Positions 16,871 through 25,462 of a stretch of DNA of 64,000 nt are shown piece after piece. Position 1 is the first letter of the stretch, and every line of letters begins with the position of its first letter. The notes beneath the pieces are model-generated. The model searched no databases, was not told where the DNA came from, and saw only the letters and a program-made list of their open reading frames with translations. Source of the stretch: Granulosicoccus sp036478595 (GTDB lineage: Bacteria; Pseudomonadota; Gammaproteobacteria; Granulosicoccales; Granulosicoccaceae); the NCBI GenBank assembly GCA_036478595.1, contig JAZGEF010000011.1, positions 1-64,000 on the forward strand, in the 5' to 3' direction. The translations under genes and the position numbers were made by a program.

Positions 16871-17839
16871 ATGGATTTATTGAGCGACATTCTTGGCAGG
16901 TTGCGCCTCAAGGGCACCCTGTATTTCCGTACGTCATTCACTAGCCCCTGGGGCGTAAAAGTTCCGTCCTACAAAAACGTAGCGCGCTTTCACTTTGTTC
17001 ATAAAGGGCGTTGCTTGGTGCGCATTGAAGGAGTTGACGACCCAATGATGTTGGAGCAAGGTGATCTAATCGTTATCATGCGCGGCCAATCTCACACGCT
17101 CTACTGCGACCCTAAAACCGAGTTGGATTCGTTGCCGCTAGATGAAGTCATTGAAAAATCTGGTTTTACTGGTACCGGTGCGCTGGTTTATGGCGAATTT
17201 GGAACTGGCCATGAAACACAATTGGTGTGTGGGCATTTTGAATTTCAGGATTACGCAACGCATCCTTTGATAGATGAGCTACCTCGTTATATCCATATCA
17301 GCAACTACGGTGATGACCAAGCTATTTGGCTCGAAAACACCTTAAAAATTATTGGTGCTGAAGCCGGTAAAGAAAAAGCAGGTGGTGAGCTTATCGCGAT
17401 TAAACTATCCGAAATAATCTTTGTACAAATGCTACGTGCATTTCTCGATAAAGATGGGCAACAGTATCAAGTGTTATCAGGCTTAAGTGATGAAAAAATT
17501 GCAAAAGTGCTAACAGCAATACATGAGAATCCATCATACAACTGGACGCTAGACGAGCTTGCTAAAACTGCTGGCCAATCACGTACTGCGTTTGCAACGC
17601 ATTTTTCTAAAAAAATGGCGATGTCGCCACTTAATTACATCACTAATTGGCGTATGCAGTTAGCTAGGCAGCAATTAGTTGAAACCCCGGATCCCATGAT
17701 TACAGTGGCTGAATGCGCTGGCTACCAGTCAGAAGCAGCTTTTGGACGAGTATTCAAAAAGTATTTTACAATGGCGCCGGCGACATTTCGTAGGGAATAC
17801 GGAAATATTGATACGGTGAATCAGCACATTTCCTTGTAA
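16871..17839 (+). CDS. AraC family regulator with N-terminal cupin
   Basis: A 322-residue regulator from ATG 16871; ATG 16835 would add 12 hydrophobic residues that do not fit the family start MDLLSDILGRLRLKG. The N-terminal cupin_6 domain senses a ligand (FHFVHKGRCLVRIEG, LEQGDLIVIMRGQSHTL). The C-terminal HTH_18 pair follows from about residue 215: NWTLDELAKTAGQSRTAFATHF and a second helix pair with GYQSEAAFGRVFKKYF. It is divergent from the DUF4142 operon and precedes the thioredoxin-fold and mttB-like genes, any of which may be its target. Confidence 0.88.
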   Translation: MDLLSDILGRLRLKGTLYFRTSFTSPWGVKVPSYKNVARFHFVHKGRCLVRIEGVDDPMMLEQGDLIVIMRGQSHTLYCDPKTELDSLPLDEVIEKSGFTGTGALVYGEFGTGHETQLVCGHFEFQDYATHPLIDELPRYIHISNYGDDQAIWLENTLKIIGAEAGKEKAGGELIAIKLSEIIFVQMLRAFLDKDGQQYQVLSGLSDEKIAKVLTAIHENPSYNWTLDELAKTAGQSRTAFATHFSKKMAMSPLNYITNWRMQLARQQLVETPDPMITVAECAGYQSEAAFGRVFKKYFTMAPATFRREYGNIDTVNQHISL

Positions 17840-17948
17840 GCATCAATGTTTTAGGTTTGGTGTATTCTGTATTGTAGATGAACACCAATTACGTAATCGC
17901 TGCACTCGATTTCACCTGCTCGATGCAGCACACAAAAGGAGTATATTT

Positions 17949-18596
17949 ATGACAACACTACGTAATAGAAATAGTTTACTCACTCTTGCCATTGTCATTG
18001 CCTCTGTACTGACGTATTCAGCAATTACGACAGCATTCGTAACAGCGCAAGCCAATGTGCCAGTTGGTGAAGACGGCTTACATAAGCCTGATTGGCTATC
18101 GATTAGCTTTCGTGATGTCAGCGAAGACATCGCTGAGGCGGCTGAAAATAGTAAACGGCACATTATTTTGTTTGAACAACAGGGCTGTATTTACTGTGAA
18201 AAAATGCACAAAACTGTATTACAAGACCCGGAAGTGGTTGCGTACATAAAAGAGCATTTCGTTGTAATTCAATATAATCTTTATGGTGATGAAGAAGTTA
18301 CCGATACAGATGGCGACGTACTCACTGAAAAAACAGCATCAGAAAAATGGGGCATTAATTTCACCCCAACCTGGATGTTTATGCCTGAGCAGCTTGATGG
18401 GAATTCGCATGCAGCCGATGCTGCTGATGGCAATATGTACGGTGCGTTTGGCAAGGGTACCTTTCTCGACATGTTAACTTGGATCAATCAGAACGGTTTC
18501 GATAGCGATGAAGGTTTTCAACGTTTTCACTCGCGCCGTATTAGTGAGCGACAAGCCGCTGCAGGAGAAAACGCAAGCTCAGTGGCTACCGATTAA
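17949..18596 (+). CDS. SoxW/thioredoxin-fold periplasmic protein
   Basis: A 215-residue protein with a strong AAAGGAG ribosome site six to seven bases before ATG. Residues 10-34 form an uncleaved anchor or signal segment. A thioredoxin-like domain follows, with active site C80-I-Y-C83 in FEQQGCIYCEKMH and the cis-Pro loop FTPTWMF. It resembles SoxW and the thioredoxin_2/SoxW-like group that keep periplasmic thiols reduced. The acidic insert near residues 118-130 is unusual. It lies 95 bases ahead of the MttB homologue; whether it serves that enzyme is open. Confidence 0.82.
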   Translation: MTTLRNRNSLLTLAIVIASVLTYSAITTAFVTAQANVPVGEDGLHKPDWLSISFRDVSEDIAEAAENSKRHIILFEQQGCIYCEKMHKTVLQDPEVVAYIKEHFVVIQYNLYGDEEVTDTDGDVLTEKTASEKWGINFTPTWMFMPEQLDGNSHAADAADGNMYGAFGKGTFLDMLTWINQNGFDSDEGFQRFHSRRISERQAAAGENASSVATD

Positions 18597-18691
18597 CAGC
18601 CCATCTGAGGCAAAACGACGGCCAATGTCGTTTAAATGCATGTTTTATTGTCAGCTGGCTGTTAGCTTGTACGCTCAATTCGGAGTAAGCA

Positions 18692-20260
18692 ATGTCATCA
18701 ACATCGATATCTGGTACTAAAGCCGGGCGTTCTAGAGCCGGTGGCAGAGCTGCGCGAAGAGCGCAGCGTTTAGCGCCTAATTTCGAGATGCTACCCACGC
18801 TTGATCGCAAGTTCCCTCTTTGCGAAATACTCTCCGATGAACAACTGCTTCGCATAGACAATGCGTCGCACGATATTTTAGAGAATGTGGGCGTCGTATT
18901 CCGCGACGATATCGCTTTACAAGACTGGCGTAATTCCGGCGCTAAGGTAGTTGGAGATAAAGTGTATTTAGATCGCGGCTTGGTGCGCGAACTAATCAAA
19001 ACTATCCCCGAGCATATTGACTACTACGCGCGTAACCCTGAAAAGAACGTCTCAGCTGGTAAGAACCATTCGATCTTTGTCCCAATGACGGGTGCGCCGT
19101 ATTTGCGAGACTTGGAAGACGTGCGCCGTAATCCAATGTTAGATGACCTAGCCATGTTTCATAAGTTGTCGCATATGTTGCCTGCGATGCATTCATCAGC
19201 GCATCATATTGTTGAGCCGTACGATCACCCCATTAGCCAGCGGCATCTGCGCATTACGTATTCATCCATGAAGTATTCTGACAAAACATTTATGGGCATG
19301 ACAACCAGTCCAAAAAATGCAGAAGATGTTATGGATATGTGCGGTGTATTATTTGGCGATGATTATCTAGACACCCACGCAGTGACCACAGGAAACTGCA
19401 ATGGTAACTCCCCATTGGTATGGGATGAAACAATGCTCGGTGCCTTACGTGCATTTAGTAAACGAAACCAGCCTATCTTATGTTCACCGTTTGTGCTTGG
19501 TGGTGCAAATACACCTGCATCAGTGGCGGCGTCGGTTGCACAGCTTAACGCTGAAGCCTTATCGGCTTTAGCGTATACGCAGGTAGTACGCACAGGAGCT
19601 CCGGCGATATACGGTCACTATCTATCAACAGTATCAATGCGTTCGGGCTCACCTATGGCGGGTACGCCAGAAATAAGCTTGATGAATTTTATGATTGGGC
19701 AGTTAGCACGTCATTACAAAGTACCTTGGCGAACTTCAAACACGCTAGGCGGCGCTAAGACATTTGATGCGCAAGCAGGCTACGAATCAGCCACGACGCT
19801 ATCAGCCGTTATCCACGCCGGCGCAAACTACATTTGGCATTCTGCTGGTTGGAACGAAGCCGGCATGCATTGTTCTACCGCGAAATTTATTGTTGATGCA
19901 GAGCAGTGTGCAATGGCTTACCGCATGGCGAAGGGATTACATTGGGACGATTTTGATACGGCTATTGATGCGGTGAGTGATATTGGGCCTGGTGGTCACT
20001 ACCTTGGGCATGAGCACACTCAGGAACGTTTTCAGGATGCCTTCTTTATGCCGGAGATGTTCGACAATAACTCCATTGAGCAATGGGTGGCGGAAGGAAG
20101 TAAAGACATCACTGAACGCGCACTTATTCGAGCCAAAAAACTATTGAGTGAGTACCAAGAACCTAAGCTTGATCAGGCTAAGGAAGAAGCCTTGCTCGAA
20201 TATATTGCAAAGCGAGAAAGCGAGATACCGGCAGCAGAAGAGCTCAATCAGAGTTACTAA
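18692..20260 (+). CDS. MttB/MtgB-family methyltransferase without pyrrolysine
   Basis: A 522-residue protein of the trimethylamine methyltransferase superfamily. Points recognised include ILSDEQLLRIDNASHDILENVGVVF at the start, YDHPISQRHLRITYSSMKYSDK, and GGAKTFDAQAGYESATTLSAVIHAGANYIWHSAGW late on. The frame has no internal TAG, so it belongs to the non-pyrrolysine branch, whose studied members demethylate glycine betaine, proline betaine or carnitine and pass the methyl group to a corrinoid protein. An Arg/Ala-rich N-terminal extension precedes the domain. No corrinoid protein or RamA-type activase is in the window, so methyl acceptor and substrate are unknown. Confidence 0.85.
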   Translation: MSSTSISGTKAGRSRAGGRAARRAQRLAPNFEMLPTLDRKFPLCEILSDEQLLRIDNASHDILENVGVVFRDDIALQDWRNSGAKVVGDKVYLDRGLVRELIKTIPEHIDYYARNPEKNVSAGKNHSIFVPMTGAPYLRDLEDVRRNPMLDDLAMFHKLSHMLPAMHSSAHHIVEPYDHPISQRHLRITYSSMKYSDKTFMGMTTSPKNAEDVMDMCGVLFGDDYLDTHAVTTGNCNGNSPLVWDETMLGALRAFSKRNQPILCSPFVLGGANTPASVAASVAQLNAEALSALAYTQVVRTGAPAIYGHYLSTVSMRSGSPMAGTPEISLMNFMIGQLARHYKVPWRTSNTLGGAKTFDAQAGYESATTLSAVIHAGANYIWHSAGWNEAGMHCSTAKFIVDAEQCAMAYRMAKGLHWDDFDTAIDAVSDIGPGGHYLGHEHTQERFQDAFFMPEMFDNNSIEQWVAEGSKDITERALIRAKKLLSEYQEPKLDQAKEEALLEYIAKRESEIPAAEELNQSY

Positions 20261-20288
20261 GCAACAATTTCAACGTAAACAGCGCCGG

Positions 20289-20387
20289 CCAATATGGAAC
20301 GTAAAAAACTACGAAGTGTTACTAATCGGTGCAAATGGTGGCACAGGGCAAGCAGCTGCCTATGCCTTTACAGGAGCTGGCGTGTGA
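20289..20387 (+). pseudogene. Remnant of a Rossmann-fold oxidoreductase N-terminus
   Basis: A short open stretch just after the MttB homologue reads NYEVLLIGANGGTGQAAA and then AYAFTGAGV before a TGA. This is a dinucleotide-binding beta-alpha-beta start (GxNGGTGxxAA) as found in FAD or NAD oxidoreductases. There is no start codon with a ribosome site, and nothing recognisable follows, so it is read as the leftover of a deleted gene. Confidence 0.4.
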
Positions 20388-20427
20388 TAGACGGTGGTTG
20401 AACCACTCCATTGAATTTGCCGTAACA

Positions 20428-20883
20428 TTATATGCAAACGTCTAGATCAACAACAGAATAAGAAATGACTAGTGGAAATGGTACGCCATCCACTATGAGT
20501 GTGTTTGAATCACGCGTGATGGTATGAGTACCGCCAGAGTAAGTAAACTCACTTCCTTTGCGCATGTAGGGCACTTCGTCTAGTTCATAACAATTTTCGC
20601 CTGTGCCATCACCGTCGCCTTGGTAGTCATAAGTAGCAAAGGTATTGTTGTCTGTCCAGTATTGGTAAAGCTCCTCAACCCCATCAGATAAATCCCATAA
20701 TCCAGCGACTGAATCGTCGGAGCTGTCATTGCTATCCTGATCGTTACTATTACTCAGCAACTTCGGTGCATCGTCTGAAGGTGAGTTGGAATTGTTGGCA
20801 ACTTCATCGGGTAACCCAGAGGTACATGACACAAGTAATACGCTAGCTGTTAGGAGTAGAGTGCTTAATGTAGTTCGAATCAT
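20428..20883 (-). CDS. Hypothetical lipoprotein
   Basis: A 151-residue protein from ATG 20883, with GGAG six bases ahead; a longer frame to 20976 runs into the neighbouring oxidase gene. The lipobox LLVSC gives a lipid-modified Cys followed by Thr. An Asp/Ser/Asn-rich linker leads to a small domain that looks lipocalin-like or META-like: GLWDLSDG, an aromatic Tyr/Trp stretch, and NCYELDEVPYMRKGSEF. Two Cys residues (in ENCYEL and at DLDVCI) may form a disulfide. Function unknown. It trails the FAD oxidase operon by 62 bases. Confidence 0.65.
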   Translation of the reverse strand: MIRTTLSTLLLTASVLLVSCTSGLPDEVANNSNSPSDDAPKLLSNSNDQDSNDSSDDSVAGLWDLSDGVEELYQYWTDNNTFATYDYQGDGDGTGENCYELDEVPYMRKGSEFTYSGGTHTITRDSNTLIVDGVPFPLVISYSVVDLDVCI

Positions 20884-20945
20884 GCGAGGCTCCGGTTTTG
20901 TGCCTATATCACAGACGAATCTGACTGATTTGACTGTGCGATTAT

Positions 20946-22292
20946 CTATTCGTTTGCGGCTCGCCTTTCTTTCCATTTAAGCAGCGCATTGGCTACTGGT
21001 TTAGCAAAAAGCGCAGGCGGTAACAAACTGGCTTGCTTTTCACTCTCAAAAAACGCACCAATTTCCGTTTTTAGGCCTAAACAGCGCTCTGCAGCACTGA
21101 TTCCGGTCAAAATTCCGCGGGTGAGGCCGAGCCCATTTTGAACACAGGCGCTGTATAAGCCTTGTTCTAGCTCTTGGGCTACTGACACGCCATTGTGCGT
21201 TAGACACAAATGCCCCGCCCACTGGTATTGCATTTGAGCTTCGGACAGGTGCGCAAACCGTTGCCTGAATTTTTGTAGATGCACAATGGCGGCTTTATTC
21301 ATTTTGTCCCTGGAGGTGCGCATTTCAGGAAGGTAGTGTGCGCAGGTACGGGTGATGATTCGGCTGCCACCTGATGGGGTTTTCAAACGACGCATGGTGG
21401 TGCCCATTGGGTCAGAAGGTGTTATGCCCCAATTGTCTTGCCCGCCAATATGTTTGGCATCCTCAGCGTTAAATTCGCGAGTCATGGAGGCATACAAAAA
21501 AATATGCATTAAACGTTTTTTAGCAAAGCCAAAACTTTCGAGATGACCATTTGCTGCAATAATCACTTGATTGGATGTAACGCTTCCATTGCTTGACTCG
21601 ACAACCCAGCTAGTGGCGTCACGTTTGATGACGAGTGCAGGAGAATTTTCGTAAATATCGACGTGAGCGTTTAATCCTGATGCAAGGGATAGGCTATAGC
21701 CAGCAGGTTGTATCAGCACGGTACCTGGTGTATAAATACCCGATAAGTAGTGTCGGCTACCCGTAAGCTCATACATCGCACGAGCATCTAAACGTTGATA
21801 GGGTTCATTAAGCGTATCCAGATGGTTGCTATAGTCGGTATTGCATTTGTCAGCATGGCTACTCGCCGCACCGTTAACTTTGCCAACCTCGCTAAAATAA
21901 TCTCGGTTTATGTTGTACTGCTCTACCGAGTTCTTTGCAAATGCAATCGCTTGTCTATTTAGCTCAATTAGTTTTTGATCCGCTGAAAAGGCATCGCCCG
22001 AGTAGTTCTCAGATGCTAAATTGTGGGGCAGGTCGATCATAAACCCAGAGTTTCGCCCTGACGCTCCTTCAGCGATCTTGCCCGCATCAAGCACCGCCAC
22101 GCGTAGGCTTGGGTCAAGTTGTACTAAACGTTGCGATGCCGCAAGGCCAGCAAAGCCTGCGCCAATAATAGTGACGTCGGCTCGGGTTGATTGATCAAGC
22201 TGAGGAAAGCTGACTGGCGCGACGGGCAGTATTTCACGCCACGGTGCCAAGCCTATATGGCTTGGCAATCGCGCCGCTGGATAGTGGTTCAC
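20946..22292 (-). CDS. FAD-dependent amine/amino-acid oxidase (DAO family, PuuB-like)
   Basis: A 448-residue protein with GTG start overlapping the ALDH stop by four bases (GTGA). The FAD-binding beta-alpha-beta unit VTIIGAGFAGLAASQRLVQ begins near residue 40, followed by the GRNSGFM loop typical of glycine/sarcosine and gamma-glutamylputrescine oxidases. It likely oxidises a secondary or primary amine to an imine or aldehyde. With the coupled aldehyde dehydrogenase and a DapA-like lyase it forms an amine or imino-acid breakdown operon under a GntR regulator. The true substrate is unknown. Confidence 0.82.
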   Translation of the reverse strand: MNHYPAARLPSHIGLAPWREILPVAPVSFPQLDQSTRADVTIIGAGFAGLAASQRLVQLDPSLRVAVLDAGKIAEGASGRNSGFMIDLPHNLASENYSGDAFSADQKLIELNRQAIAFAKNSVEQYNINRDYFSEVGKVNGAASSHADKCNTDYSNHLDTLNEPYQRLDARAMYELTGSRHYLSGIYTPGTVLIQPAGYSLSLASGLNAHVDIYENSPALVIKRDATSWVVESSNGSVTSNQVIIAANGHLESFGFAKKRLMHIFLYASMTREFNAEDAKHIGGQDNWGITPSDPMGTTMRRLKTPSGGSRIITRTCAHYLPEMRTSRDKMNKAAIVHLQKFRQRFAHLSEAQMQYQWAGHLCLTHNGVSVAQELEQGLYSACVQNGLGLTRGILTGISAAERCLGLKTEIGAFFESEKQASLLPPALFAKPVANALLKWKERRAANE

Positions 22293-23788
22293 GTGACGGC
22301 GTTTTCGGCTGCGTCCGATAGATCAATCCAGATTGTTTTGAGTTGCGTGTATTGATCGTGTGCATGCATAGAGTTATCACGCCCACCAAAACCTGATTGC
22401 TTGTACCCGCCAAATGGTGTGGAGATGTCGCCTTCTCCAAAACTGTTAATCGTGACGGTGCCAGCACGCAAAGCTCTAGCACCTCTGATCGCGCGTTTGT
22501 TGTTGGCTGTAAATAGTGAAGCGCATAAACCATATGCCGTGTCATTGGCCGTTGCAATGGCTTCATCAAAGCTTGCTACGGTTATGACTGATAGTACGGG
22601 GCCAAAGATCTCTTCTTGCGCTATTGTGTCGTTGTTGCTATCCACCTGCACAACTGTGGCCTCAACGTATGCCTCATCATACGTTTGCCCACCGCACACT
22701 ATGTTCTTGGCTAATTTGAGGTACCCGTTGACTTTGTCGAAGTGCTGCTTACTCACCAATGCGCCTAAGCGAGTTTCTGGGCATAGTGGGTTGCCCACGT
22801 TCCAATGATTAACATGCGCCTTTATACATTCGAGTAATTCGTCTCTGACTGATTGATGAACAATTAGCCTTGACGATGCCGAGCAGTTCTCGCCCATGTT
22901 CCAAAAAGCACCATTAACAACGTGCTGTGCTACTACGTCTATGTCTTCTGCATCATCCATAACAATACAGGGGTTTTTGCCGCCCATCTCTAACACGACT
23001 TCCTTGGCATTGGATTCAGCAGAGTAATTAAGAAAACGTTTGCCAGTCACGGTTGAGCCAGTGAATGACACCATGTCGATATCAGGGTGGCGACCAATTG
23101 GCTCGCCGACGGCCTTGCCCGAGCCGGTAACGATGTTTAGTACACCATTGGGTAAGCCAGCTTCGCGTGCTATTTCAGCAACGCGAAGTGCTGTGAGAGA
23201 GGTTTCTTCAGCCGGTTTTACGATGACAGAACAACCGGCGGCAAGCGCTGGACCGATCTTCCAGGCTAGCATTAGCAATGGGAAGTTCCAAGGCAATACT
23301 AAGCCAACCACACCGATTGGCTCACGCACAATCATGGCGATGTGATCATCTGATGATGGCGCTACTTGATCATAGATTTTATCAGTGGCTTCTGCATGCC
23401 ATTTTAGACAATGGATTGTTTCGGGGATATCAACGGTGACGCAATCGTATATCGGTTTGCCACTATCCATACTTTCCAAAACGGCCAGCTCGGTAGCGTT
23501 ACGGGTAAGCAGTTTGCATAAGCGGATCAAAACCTCCTTACGCTCTGAAGGGTGCAATTTGCTCCAACGGCCATCTTCAAACGCTTCACGCGCTTTGATA
23601 GCGGCTAAATCAACGTCAGCTGAGCCACATGATGCAATATCGGCTATCGCTTTTTTTGTGGCTGGGTTGCTTGTGCTGAATGTGTCGCCAGAGATAGCAG
23701 GGCGATAGCTTCCATCAATGTATGCGCCGCTAGGCAAGTCAAGCTTGTCAGCGATAGCTTGGTATTCTTCGGTGGTTAATAAGCTCAC
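22289..23788 (-). CDS. Aldehyde dehydrogenase (NAD(P)+), PuuC/BetB-like
   Basis: A 499-residue enzyme of full ALDH length. Catalytic positions are intact: N168 in PWNFP, K191 in VKPAEE, E267 in LEMGGKNP and C302 in GENCSASSR. It oxidises an aldehyde to a carboxylate with NAD(P)+. It begins four bases after the DapA-like stop and overlaps the oxidase gene downstream, so its aldehyde probably comes from that oxidase or from the lyase. The sequence is closest in feel to gamma-glutamyl-gamma-aminobutyraldehyde and ketoglutarate-semialdehyde types. Confidence 0.88.
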   Translation of the reverse strand: MSLLTTEEYQAIADKLDLPSGAYIDGSYRPAISGDTFSTSNPATKKAIADIASCGSADVDLAAIKAREAFEDGRWSKLHPSERKEVLIRLCKLLTRNATELAVLESMDSGKPIYDCVTVDIPETIHCLKWHAEATDKIYDQVAPSSDDHIAMIVREPIGVVGLVLPWNFPLLMLAWKIGPALAAGCSVIVKPAEETSLTALRVAEIAREAGLPNGVLNIVTGSGKAVGEPIGRHPDIDMVSFTGSTVTGKRFLNYSAESNAKEVVLEMGGKNPCIVMDDAEDIDVVAQHVVNGAFWNMGENCSASSRLIVHQSVRDELLECIKAHVNHWNVGNPLCPETRLGALVSKQHFDKVNGYLKLAKNIVCGGQTYDEAYVEATVVQVDSNNDTIAQEEIFGPVLSVITVASFDEAIATANDTAYGLCASLFTANNKRAIRGARALRAGTVTINSFGEGDISTPFGGYKQSGFGGRDNSMHAHDQYTQLKTIWIDLSDAAENAVT

Positions 23789-23791
23789 AAT

Positions 23792-24715
23792 CTAATCCTC
23801 TGCCGTTATGGTTGCAATGGTTGTTTTAAGCACCCGGATCACCTGTTCCAGCTCGCGTTTGTCGTCTTTATTTAAAGCTTTGAGTGGTGGCCTCATAGGA
23901 CCTGTATCGATGCCTGAAAACGTGACGCCGTGCTTAATACATTGCACAAACTTACCACCTTGCTCGAGCACTCTCATTAATGGCATCATCGCTGACATAA
24001 GGCGTCTGCCTTTTTCAAAGTTACCTTCAACCGCGCATGCTTGATAAAGCGCGATGTGTTCGTCAGGCAAAAAGTTAGAGCCACCACATACCCAGCTACG
24101 GGCACCCCAAGCAAAAAATTCCAAGGCTTGATCATCCATACCGCAAGACATTTGTATATGAGGATAATCTCTGGCCAGTATGTGTACACGGTTGATATCA
24201 CCAGAGCTTTCTTTGATGCCGCAAAAATTGCGTGAACGAGCGACTCGATCTAGAAACTCTTCACCCATGGATACACCCATGCGGCCAGGGTAGTTATAGA
24301 GCATTACTGGAAGATTGGCGGCCTTGTCGATAGCCAGTGCGTTGAGCGCGTTTTCACGTTCCGTGGGCACAGAATAGGGTGGTGTAGCTAGTAGTATTGC
24401 ATCGGCTTTCATCTCACGTGCAGCGGTTGCTAGTGCGATGGAATCGGGAGTCAGCATAGAGCCGGTGCCTATGATAACGGCCACACGCTGTTTGGTTTGT
24501 TGCTGAACAAACTTTGCAATTGTAATTCGTTCTTCTACGGTTTGTGCGTAGTTTTCACCGGTTGAACCGCCAGAGATTAGGCCGTGAACACCGCGTTCTA
24601 TCAGGTGTTCGATCAATGCAGCTAAGCCGTCATAATTAACGCTGCCATCAGCTTCCATTGGTGTAACCAATGGGGTATAGATACCTTCGAATTTTAATAT
24701 TGGATTCATTTGCAT
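23792..24715 (-). CDS. Dihydrodipicolinate synthase (DapA) family lyase
   Basis: A 307-residue class I aldolase-type barrel. ATG 24715 or 24709 fits the family start FEGIYTPLVTPM; longer frames overlap the GntR gene. Counting from ATG 24709, the Schiff-base lysine is K166 in GIKESSGD, with Tyr138 in LYNYPGR and the GSTGEN phosphate/carboxylate loop at 49-53. The family covers DapA, N-acetylneuraminate lyase, keto-sugar aldolases and the hydroxyproline-route deaminase. Its setting with an FAD oxidase and ALDH is not that of lysine synthesis. The gene begins just after the GntR stop, implying one transcript. Confidence 0.85.
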   Translation of the reverse strand: MQMNPILKFEGIYTPLVTPMEADGSVNYDGLAALIEHLIERGVHGLISGGSTGENYAQTVEERITIAKFVQQQTKQRVAVIIGTGSMLTPDSIALATAAREMKADAILLATPPYSVPTERENALNALAIDKAANLPVMLYNYPGRMGVSMGEEFLDRVARSRNFCGIKESSGDINRVHILARDYPHIQMSCGMDDQALEFFAWGARSWVCGGSNFLPDEHIALYQACAVEGNFEKGRRLMSAMMPLMRVLEQGGKFVQCIKHGVTFSGIDTGPMRPPLKALNKDDKRELEQVIRVLKTTIATITAED

Positions 24716-24716
24716 A

Positions 24717-25421
24717 TCATGCGATGGTGGAGGTGGTGCCCAGTGGCGCATCAATACCTTGTGGCATTACAAATCGCTCTATCTGATTTCTTGATAGGTT
24801 CCAGTGATCGTGGGCTAATGCTTTTGCATCGTTTGGGTTATGAGTTTCGATTGCCGTAATGATTTGATCGTGTTGTTGGCTTGCAAGCTTTAATGTACCG
24901 GCGTTATCGACATCGGCGGGGTCATAAAATTGGATACCAATTCTGGCGTGATCAATTAACAGCCGGTTAAAACTAGGCAGCAGGTATTGGTTATTTGCCA
25001 TATCTCCGGTAATTTCATGAAATCGATTGTTGGCTAAGGAACGTTCAGCGGCGTTACGTTTATTCATTGCGGTAACAAAGTGTTTTTGCGCCTCTTTTAG
25101 CTTGCGTATCTGAACAGGTGTTGCGCTGCTGGCTGCGAGTTGCAATATAGCGCCATAGATCATTGGGGCAGCGATAAAAAAATTTCGCAGCGTATCGTGG
25201 CTTAGCTCAGATACTCTTCCGCCACGGTTTTCTCGTAGCTCGACATAGCCTATACCGGCAAGGTACCTGAGTACCTCTCGTAGTGGTGTACGCGATAGAT
25301 CATACTGCTCACAGAGCTTAACTTCATCCAAATCAGCTCCGGGTAAGAGCTCTTGCGTTAATATCGCGCGCTTGAGCGCCGTAATCAATTCCGTTTTTCG
25401 TTGTTTGGATGCTTCCCTCAT
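24717..25421 (-). CDS. GntR family regulator, FadR/FCD type
   Basis: A 234-residue regulator. ATG 25421 (or 25436, five codons earlier) is chosen because the longer frame reads back through the divergent gene. The N-terminal winged helix is clear: LITALKRAILTQELLPGADLDEVKLCEQYDLSRTPLREVLRYL. A C-terminal FCD helical domain follows, with conserved Asn/His ligand positions (ANNRFHEIT). It likely represses the operon that follows until its substrate is present. A perfect palindrome ATTGTATACAAT lies 16 bases upstream of this ATG, as FCD regulators commonly bind. Confidence 0.85.
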   Translation of the reverse strand: MREASKQRKTELITALKRAILTQELLPGADLDEVKLCEQYDLSRTPLREVLRYLAGIGYVELRENRGGRVSELSHDTLRNFFIAAPMIYGAILQLAASSATPVQIRKLKEAQKHFVTAMNKRNAAERSLANNRFHEITGDMANNQYLLPSFNRLLIDHARIGIQFYDPADVDNAGTLKLASQQHDQIITAIETHNPNDAKALAHDHWNLSRNQIERFVMPQGIDAPLGTTSTIA

Positions 25422-25436
25422 GGCATTATTATACAT

Positions 25437-25448
25437 ATTGTATACAAT
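25437..25448. promoter_or_regulatory. Palindromic operator candidate, GntR (FCD) type
   Basis: ATTGTATACAAT is a perfect 12-base palindrome in the narrow gap between the divergent GntR and GlxA-type regulator genes. FCD-type GntR proteins bind sites of the TTGTATACAA kind. Binding here could control both genes and the whole minus-strand operon. Confidence 0.6.
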
Positions 25449-25462
25449 AAATGGTGTGCCGT

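Noticed and set aside
18692..20260. Pyrrolysine-containing MttB
   Set aside because: The frame runs 522 codons without an in-frame TAG, and no pylS/pylB genes are visible.
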